Positions 62,801 through 64,000 of a stretch of 64,000 nt of DNA are shown here, piece after piece (position 1 is the stretch's first letter; every line of letters starts with the position of its first letter). This stretch comes from Argentina anserina. Taxonomy: Eukaryota > Streptophyta > Magnoliopsida > Rosales > Rosaceae. The translations under genes and the position numbers were made by a program. The DNA lies in assembly GCF_933775445.1 (NCBI RefSeq), contig NC_065873.1:14012001-14076000 (forward strand), in the 5' to 3' direction. The notes beneath the pieces were generated by a model that saw only the letters and a list, made by a program, of their open reading frames with translations, did no database searches and had not been told where the DNA came from.

Positions 62801-63253
62801 TAATTGTAGGGTTTAAAGTTTCTCCATAAATATATGATTGTCAACTAATTGCAGTGGAGATGAAGATTCTGTTGTTCCACTATTGGGCTCCCGAACACTC
62901 ATCCGTGAACTAGCACATGATCTAAAGTTTAAGATAACAGTGCCATATGGAGCTTGGTTTCACAAAGGCCAGGTGCTTATGCATTTCTTTACTAAAATTT
63001 CGATCGTTTAGTTGTTTCTGATGAAATCATTTCCTTTTATGTTATTCTTCAACCAATAAATTTTGCTTGTTATGTTTATATATAGGTGGGTGGTTGGGCA
63101 ACAGAGTACGGAAATCTATTGACCTTTGCCACAGTAAGAGGTGCTGCACATATGGTACCGTATGCTCAACCATCAAGAGCATTGCATCTATTTAGTTCAT
63201 TTGTTCTTAATCGGAGATTGCCCAACACGACACGTCCTCCCATTGATGAATAG
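59864..63253 (+). CDS. Serine carboxypeptidase-like protein (S10, SCPL42-45 group)
   Basis: S10 family enzymes remove C-terminal residues or act as acyltransferases in the vacuole or apoplast. Ten exons join in phase to 473 residues: 59864-60113, 60856-60963, 61046-61138, 61345-61437, 61656-61741, 61878-62156, 62262-62395, 62673-62765, 62855-62972, 63086-63253. A signal peptide ([20 protein letters not shown]) precedes the mature start. The oxyanion region is [19 protein letters not shown]. The catalytic triad is Ser179 (LTGESYAG), Asp383 ([10 protein letters not shown]) and His440 (RGAAHMVP). [15 protein letters not shown] and the Cys-containing [22 protein letters not shown] are also typical. 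The start is the first ATG after the GA-rich leader. All splice phases agree, so it is likely functional; substrate is unknown. Confidence 0.95.
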
Positions 63254-64000
63254 CACTTCAGTCATTTAGCATAGGGTATGCTTCAGCGGCAAAATTAGTA
63301 AGTTTCAGAAGTTCATTTCTTGACAGCAAAGGATGAGAAACTTAGTGGCAGGATCTGGTTGTTTCAGAAGCTCATTTCTATACAACAAGGGCAAGCGCAA
63401 TAAACAACATGATGGATTTGTTTTCAGTGAGACTGTTGAAAAAAAAAAAGAGTGTGAAAATATAGAAAAAAATATTGATGGCATCTGCCAAAAAACATTG
63501 ATTGGGTTCTTCTGCAATGATTGGATAATATAGCAAGTTGAAACTGCATGTACTTCCAGCTCTATGTTATTATTGTTTTCTGCAAGTTGTTATTTTATAA
63601 GCCTAGCCTTCTATAGGTGAGGTGTGTTTTTTTCTGTTCATCTTGTTCTTAATAATTTTGATTACGAGAAAATGAAAATTTTTGGACAGAATCTTCTCAT
63701 ATGTAGCAAAGTGAAAGCTTGTAGTGTGCATTTGGAGACTCGGATTGGTCATAAACTTGTCTTGTGAATCTGCCGTAGAAGTTATGGTTTTCATCATGTT
63801 CTGTTGTACAAGTTCTTGCATTAATTCAGCAGGAAAAACATGATTACAATGATCAATTCAAGAACCTTGAACACAAAGTCTATGGCATTCCTAAGTTGAG
63901 TTAAAAAAAAGATGAGTCAAGATTCAGAATTTTGTAGATCATACATATGATCCTATTCAGTTGTGTTATACATATGATCAATGTAATGTGTAGGTCTTGA
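63254..64000. other. SCPL 3' UTR and downstream sequence
   Basis: No further gene or element was recognised up to the window edge. Confidence 0.4.

Overview
This is a stretch of plant nuclear DNA: AT-rich, with GT-AG introns, low gene density and many retroelement remains. The gene set (a xylan glucuronosyltransferase, a DUF247 protein, a PLS-class PPR, a serine carboxypeptidase-like protein, a plastid RimP homologue) indicates a flowering plant, most likely a eudicot. The species cannot be read from the sequence. Five protein-coding genes look intact: GUX (13795-17674, +), RimP-like (18269-21095, +), DUF247 (25287-26630, -), PPR (38822-40567, -) and SCPL (59864-63253, +). They belong to unrelated pathways (cell-wall xylan decoration, plastid ribosome maturation, unknown, organellar RNA processing, vacuolar/secretory proteolysis or acyl transfer), and nothing suggests a functional cluster.

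Region by region. 0.5-8.4 kb (-) holds all 13 recognisable exons of a VPS45 (Sec1/Munc18) gene. It carries a nonsense codon, a one-base deletion and an exon-phase break, so I call it a recent pseudogene. A solo LTR with a sibling at 22.6-24.4 kb sits in its eighth intron. A PIF/Harbinger transposon (8.42-12.68 kb) with a decayed transposase and ORF1 lies about 30-65 bp upstream of its start codons and itself contains another solo LTR. GUX and RimP follow. After them come a DCAF8-type WD40 gene fragment, the 1.79-kb solo LTR with a perfect target duplication, and the DUF247 gene.

27-38 kb is repeat-rich. It has a roughly 300-bp-arm inverted repeat, a decayed Copia copy with nested insertions, and a field of about 30-bp degenerate repeats arranged in a higher-order unit of about 590 bp. 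A DDX11/CHL1 helicase 3'-end pseudogene lies just downstream of the PPR gene.

The most unusual structure is at 42.82-51.63 kb. Two copies of the 3' part of a Copia element (integrase, start of reverse transcriptase, 3' LTR) are arranged as a giant palindrome with arms of 3.98 and 3.47 kb and a 78-bp centre. It is followed by a leader that holds a 213-nt splice-flanked exon-like segment and a GC-rich 21-bp minisatellite encoding a C-S-P-A-R-D-P heptad, then a 184-bp LTR. The outer LTR ends have TG...CA form and near-matching 5-bp flanks, which suggests the whole composite may have integrated as one unit. A second decayed Copia copy, related to the 29-33 kb one, lies at 53.6-57.5 kb before the SCPL gene.
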